A stretch of 64,000 bases of DNA from CALGYY01 sp963678485. Lineage in GTDB: Bacteria > Bacteroidota > Bacteroidia > Bacteroidales > CAIWKO01. Shown here one piece after another: positions 60,900-64,000 of the stretch. A program made the position numbers and the translations under genes. The DNA lies in assembly GCA_963678485.1 (NCBI GenBank), contig OY782882.1:1302001-1366000 (forward strand), written 5' to 3'. Below the pieces are notes generated by a model, which made no database searches, was not told the origin of the DNA, and worked only from the letters and a program-made list of their open reading frames with translations. How positions within the stretch are numbered: the stretch's first letter is position 1; every line of letters starts with the position of its first letter.

Positions 60900-63800
60900 C
60901 TATTTTGTAGCTGTTGCTTTATCCTTGTATGGAACGACCTCCACCCATTTTCCTTCGGAGCGGGCGTAGATAGTATTATCATACATTGCCTCACACAGGA
61001 ATGCGGGGAGATAGAAGCGACCCAGATAACTTGCATTCAATAGGAAGCGATATGTTTTATTGATCTTCACTGGAAGATTAAAGAATGTATAAACACGATC
61101 ATCACGATAATCAATATAATCGTAATCTGACATGCTAACACGACCCGAATATTCATCCATACGGGTATTGTGAATTTCCCATCCCGATGGGAATATCGTG
61201 GATAATGCAAGGTTTGCGTATCCGCCCATGAGTCCCGGATTGCCCACGGTGATCTCTGCAATAAAATCAGTACCCTGCTCGAGTTTGCTTACATCCAACT
61301 TAGCACCTTTAGTATCGGTGTAATTCACTGTAATGGTCATGTTGCTGTTAGCAGCCTTCTCTTGTCCCGCAGCAGGAATGCCCTGCAGTATCACGCGAGC
61401 ATAAAGAATTCCCTTGCCATTATTTTTAATCTTCACTTTACCTTTAGCCGCAGATCCTTTGAGGTTCATATCGACCGTGCACACTGACTTTCCACTGGTT
61501 TTACTAAGCTTCGGCAGGGTGTTCTGAGTATATTCAAAACTCAATCCCGAAGATGTACCATTGCCCTGAACGAAGCGGCTGATGGCCAATAAACAGTAGG
61601 CGGTAGTTTGTGTACTCATCCATTCGTCCTTACTCATTTTCGATGAAAGCGCCTTCACCAGCGGAGCAGCTCTCATTTGTTGACCCATCAACACTAAGGC
61701 CTCAATGATCATCGCCTGATCGCGCTCAGCGCTGCCGTATGTATAGAACATTTCCCTATAACTTGGAACGGTGGTCACAGCAGAATTTACCATGGCTTTT
61801 GCAATCTGCGGCTGACCTGCAAGCTGATATGCAGCAGCAAGACGCCAGCGGGCAGCAAGCGAGAGGTTCTTCTGTTCACGCAGCAAATTCATAGCACCAA
61901 GTTCAGGAGCCTTTGCCAATGCCAGTGTATATAAGCGATAGGCCTGAATCAAATCTGAATTATAATAATATTCTGTATATTCACCTGTCCATGCCAGTGC
62001 TTTTTTGCGCTGATATTTCTGCCAGTTTTTCAATACGGTGGCTGAAACAGCATAACCCTTTTCTTTAGCTTCAAGCAGGAAATGACCGGCATAATTACTG
62101 CCCCATTCATCAGGATATACGCCACCCGGCCAATAAGCAAGACCACCGCTTCCGGTTTGTAAACTATAAATACGATTAATACCCGCCTTGATGTTTTTCT
62201 CAATACGCGCTTTATAGGCATTATCAAGATCCATAAGTTCGCTCAGATACAATTGCGGGAATACCGAAGATGTGGTCTGCTCAACACATCCGTATGGGTA
62301 CGCAATCAGGTATTTCAAACGTTTCTCCAGATTGATAGGTGGTATAGAAGACACCTCAATTACGCCTTTGTTGGTGCCTTTCATTCCTACCGGGATATAA
62401 TCGCCGTTCCATGTTTGACCAGGCTGTATCACCGTTTCAACCACCTGAGTAATTTCCGGATTTGGATTGCGGACATCAATCTCAATTTCGTGATATGCCC
62501 ATTCTTTGCCACAATTCGCTATCACTTTTACTTTGCCCACGCCTATGCCGGGCTTCACTTTAAGAGTGAAGTTTACAAGCTCGTCACCAACTTCATTAAA
62601 ACTAATGGACTTCATTGCCGGTCCTTCGACAGTAAAGAATTCGTTGGTTTGAACTTTTACTGTGACGTTCTTTATATTCTTCTCCATCGCAAACACTGTT
62701 GCTGGAAGCTCCACAGTTTCTTCTGGTCCTACAACACGCGGCATGGTAGCTAGCAGCATCAATGGCTTTTTCACAGCTACGGTTTTTTCGGCCGAGCCAT
62801 AAGCCCCGTCCTGACCGGCAACCACCATTACTCTTACAGATCCGATATACTGAGGCATTTTGAAAGTAACCGTTTTTGATTGTCCTTTGCCCAGTGCAAA
62901 CGGCCCAAAGAATTTAACCATAGGTTTGAAACGATTCGCACGGTTCTTTCCAGTACTGCCTTGTCCATCATCGCCTCCACCAAGACTAAGGATGCGCTCC
63001 AATTCTCCGCCATAGGCTCCAATCACATCATCATACATATCCCAGGTCTTAATTCCTAAGGCTTCGCGAGCGTAGAAATATGACCATGGATCCGGAGTTT
63101 TAAATTTAGTCAAGTCGAGCAATCCTTCATCTACAACAGCAATGGTGTAAGTCATGGGCTTGCCCGTTTCTTCTTTGATAGATATAGTTGCATTCTCTTC
63201 CGGCTTGAGCACATCAGCCATCGTAATCACGGGCTTCATATGCGTTCCCGGATTTTCGACATTGATTGGAATTACTCCGTATAAGCGAATAGGAAGATCG
63301 TTCACTGTTTGTGCATGAGGTTGCAGTAAGGTTACATGAGCATATACGTTGGGCGCCATTTCCTCAGTTACTTTGAAGTTGAACATTGTTTGTCCCGCTT
63401 CGGTTTTCACCCAAAACGACTGAAGAACTTTTGCACCGGTTTCGATAGTAATCAGCGCTCTGCCACCAGCTCCGGAAGGAATAGTCAGATTCACCTGATC
63501 ACCCACCTGATACTTTTCTTTATCTGCAGAGAAGATCAGCATTGATGCTGCTTCCGATCCATCGCGTGAACGGCTTGCCCAGTTTGGCCAGTCAACATAT
63601 ACAATTTTACCACAACTGTGACCGCTGGTTTCATCCGTTACACGAATAAAATAACGACCCCAATCAGCATCTTCAACTTTGAAATTAAATTGTGCTTTTC
63701 CACCGACAGAATTAACGGTGAAGGTATCAATAGGCACATTATAGCTGCTGCGAACGTAATCAGCAACATCATTACCTGAATTATCCCACCACCATCTCCA

Positions 63801-64000
63801 ATCAACTTTATAAATATCAACTTTTAGTTTGTGATTAGAAACTGGTCTTCCTTCAGCATCGATATCCACTACTTTTATAGGATGCGTTTTCCCGGTTTCA
63901 AGAATAAAATCGAACTGATCACCCTCGGGCACTTTAAGACCAACATACGATGAATAGGGATAGAACGGCAATGAGAAACGATCCACACTAAACTCGCCGC
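60900..64000 (-). CDS. Bacterial alpha-2-macroglobulin family protein (5' end outside window)
   Basis: At least 1033 codons; the reading frame stays open to the right edge, and a GTG at 63986 is internal. Visible parts: macroglobulin-like beta domains, the block YTIAVVDEGLLDLT near 62.1-63.1 kb, PYIGSVRVMVVAGQDGAYG-type wording near 62.85 kb (here PQYIGSVRVM), and the thioester region YPYGCVEQTTSS near 62.29 kb with both Cys and Gln. The alpha-toroid (TGSGGLAYWPGG) and a C-terminal receptor-like domain follow. Such proteins trap attacking proteases in the periplasm. Bacterial forms often pair with a PbpC-type transglycosylase; none is visible here, though dacB is close. Confidence 0.92.
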   Translation of the reverse strand, partial: GEFSVDRFSLPFYPYSSYVGLKVPEGDQFDFILETGKTHPIKVVDIDAEGRPVSNHKLKVDIYKVDWRWWWDNSGNDVADYVRSSYNVPIDTFTVNSVGGKAQFNFKVEDADWGRYFIRVTDETSGHSCGKIVYVDWPNWASRSRDGSEAASMLIFSADKEKYQVGDQVNLTIPSGAGGRALITIETGAKVLQSFWVKTEAGQTMFNFKVTEEMAPNVYAHVTLLQPHAQTVNDLPIRLYGVIPINVENPGTHMKPVITMADVLKPEENATISIKEETGKPMTYTIAVVDEGLLDLTKFKTPDPWSYFYAREALGIKTWDMYDDVIGAYGGELERILSLGGGDDGQGSTGKNRANRFKPMVKFFGPFALGKGQSKTVTFKMPQYIGSVRVMVVAGQDGAYGSAEKTVAVKKPLMLLATMPRVVGPEETVELPATVFAMEKNIKNVTVKVQTNEFFTVEGPAMKSISFNEVGDELVNFTLKVKPGIGVGKVKVIANCGKEWAYHEIEIDVRNPNPEITQVVETVIQPGQTWNGDYIPVGMKGTNKGVIEVSSIPPINLEKRLKYLIAYPYGCVEQTTSSVFPQLYLSELMDLDNAYKARIEKNIKAGINRIYSLQTGSGGLAYWPGGVYPDEWGSNYAGHFLLEAKEKGYAVSATVLKNWQKYQRKKALAWTGEYTEYYYNSDLIQAYRLYTLALAKAPELGAMNLLREQKNLSLAARWRLAAAYQLAGQPQIAKAMVNSAVTTVPSYREMFYTYGSAERDQAMIIEALVLMGQQMRAAPLVKALSSKMSKDEWMSTQTTAYCLLAISRFVQGNGTSSGLSFEYTQNTLPKLSKTSGKSVCTVDMNLKGSAAKGKVKIKNNGKGILYARVILQGIPAAGQEKAANSNMTITVNYTDTKGAKLDVSKLEQGTDFIAEITVGNPGLMGGYANLALSTIFPSGWEIHNTRMDEYSGRVSMSDYDYIDYRDDRVYTFFNLPVKINKTYRFLLNASYLGRFYLPAFLCEAMYDNTIYARSEGKWVEVVPYKDKATATK

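Noticed and set aside
62253..62753. 166-codon open frame on the plus strand opposite the alpha-2-macroglobulin gene
   Set aside because: It is an antisense shadow of a clear conserved gene and reads as random Cys/His/Phe-rich protein.

Overview
The window is a chromosomal segment from a member of the Bacteroidota. Three lines of sequence evidence support this. Three exported proteins end in type IX secretion (T9SS) C-terminal sorting domains. Many genes are preceded by the phylum-specific -7 element TAnnTTTG instead of TATAAT. Several families are typical of the phylum: DUF4492 in front of cydAB, a DUF6913-like protein, and TlpA-like proteins with long N-terminal domains. Shine-Dalgarno sequences are mostly absent. 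Lineage below phylum cannot be fixed. Cytochrome bd oxidase, an ammonia-forming nitrite reductase and a hybrid cluster protein suggest a microaerobic or facultatively anaerobic life.

Layout. 1-6300: the 5' end of a universal stress protein, a gene-poor stretch, secreted proteins of unknown function, NudC and an M19-like metallohydrolase. 6300-13710: two sensor histidine kinases in tandem, one a giant protein with about eleven PAS domains and one GAF domain. 13900-23280: mostly housekeeping genes (SlyD-type FKBP isomerase, small haem protein, sacsin-like ATPase, ThiL, TypA/BipA, a YhcC-like radical SAM protein, DnaK). 23370-28800: a T9SS cargo protein, an intergenic nest of palindromic repeats, a TlpA-like protein without its CxxC, and CoaD. 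28890-33400: a respiratory operon of TPR protein, DUF4492, cydA, cydB, a 39-codon CydX-like gene and an Rrf2 regulator. 33470-39470: a nitrogen-oxide module of ferredoxin, Hcp, BFD-like [2Fe-2S] protein, two cupins, NrfH and NrfA. 39480-47920: T9SS carboxypeptidase, flavin reductase pair, an overlapping MBL/DUF2141/Ldh operon, an acyltransferase and an outer-membrane-type protein. 48042-49312: a complete ISAs1-family insertion sequence with perfect 18-bp inverted repeats and 10-bp target duplications. 49335-64000: a small exported protein, a large T9SS protein with three internal repeats, an overlapping TPM/GT2/methyltransferase/rhomboid group, HtpG, a PBP4-type D,D-carboxypeptidase, an OmpA-family protein and most of an alpha-2-macroglobulin.

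How the parts fit. The best functional story is 28.9-39.3 kb: a high-affinity oxidase, a cysteine-bearing Rrf2 regulator that could sense NO or Fe-S status, Hcp with dedicated Fe-S proteins, and NrfHA. Together these look like a low-oxygen and nitrosative-stress block. DnaK and HtpG share an upstream arrangement of TGTCA half-sites plus a TGGCA sigma-54-like element, which hints at common heat-shock control. I saw no CRISPR array, tRNA, rRNA, prophage or clear defence island. The less explained items are the 262-bp structured palindromic element at 26.3 kb, the 105-nt hairpin after hcp, the solitary sacsin-like ATPase and the repeat domain of the 1080-residue T9SS protein.
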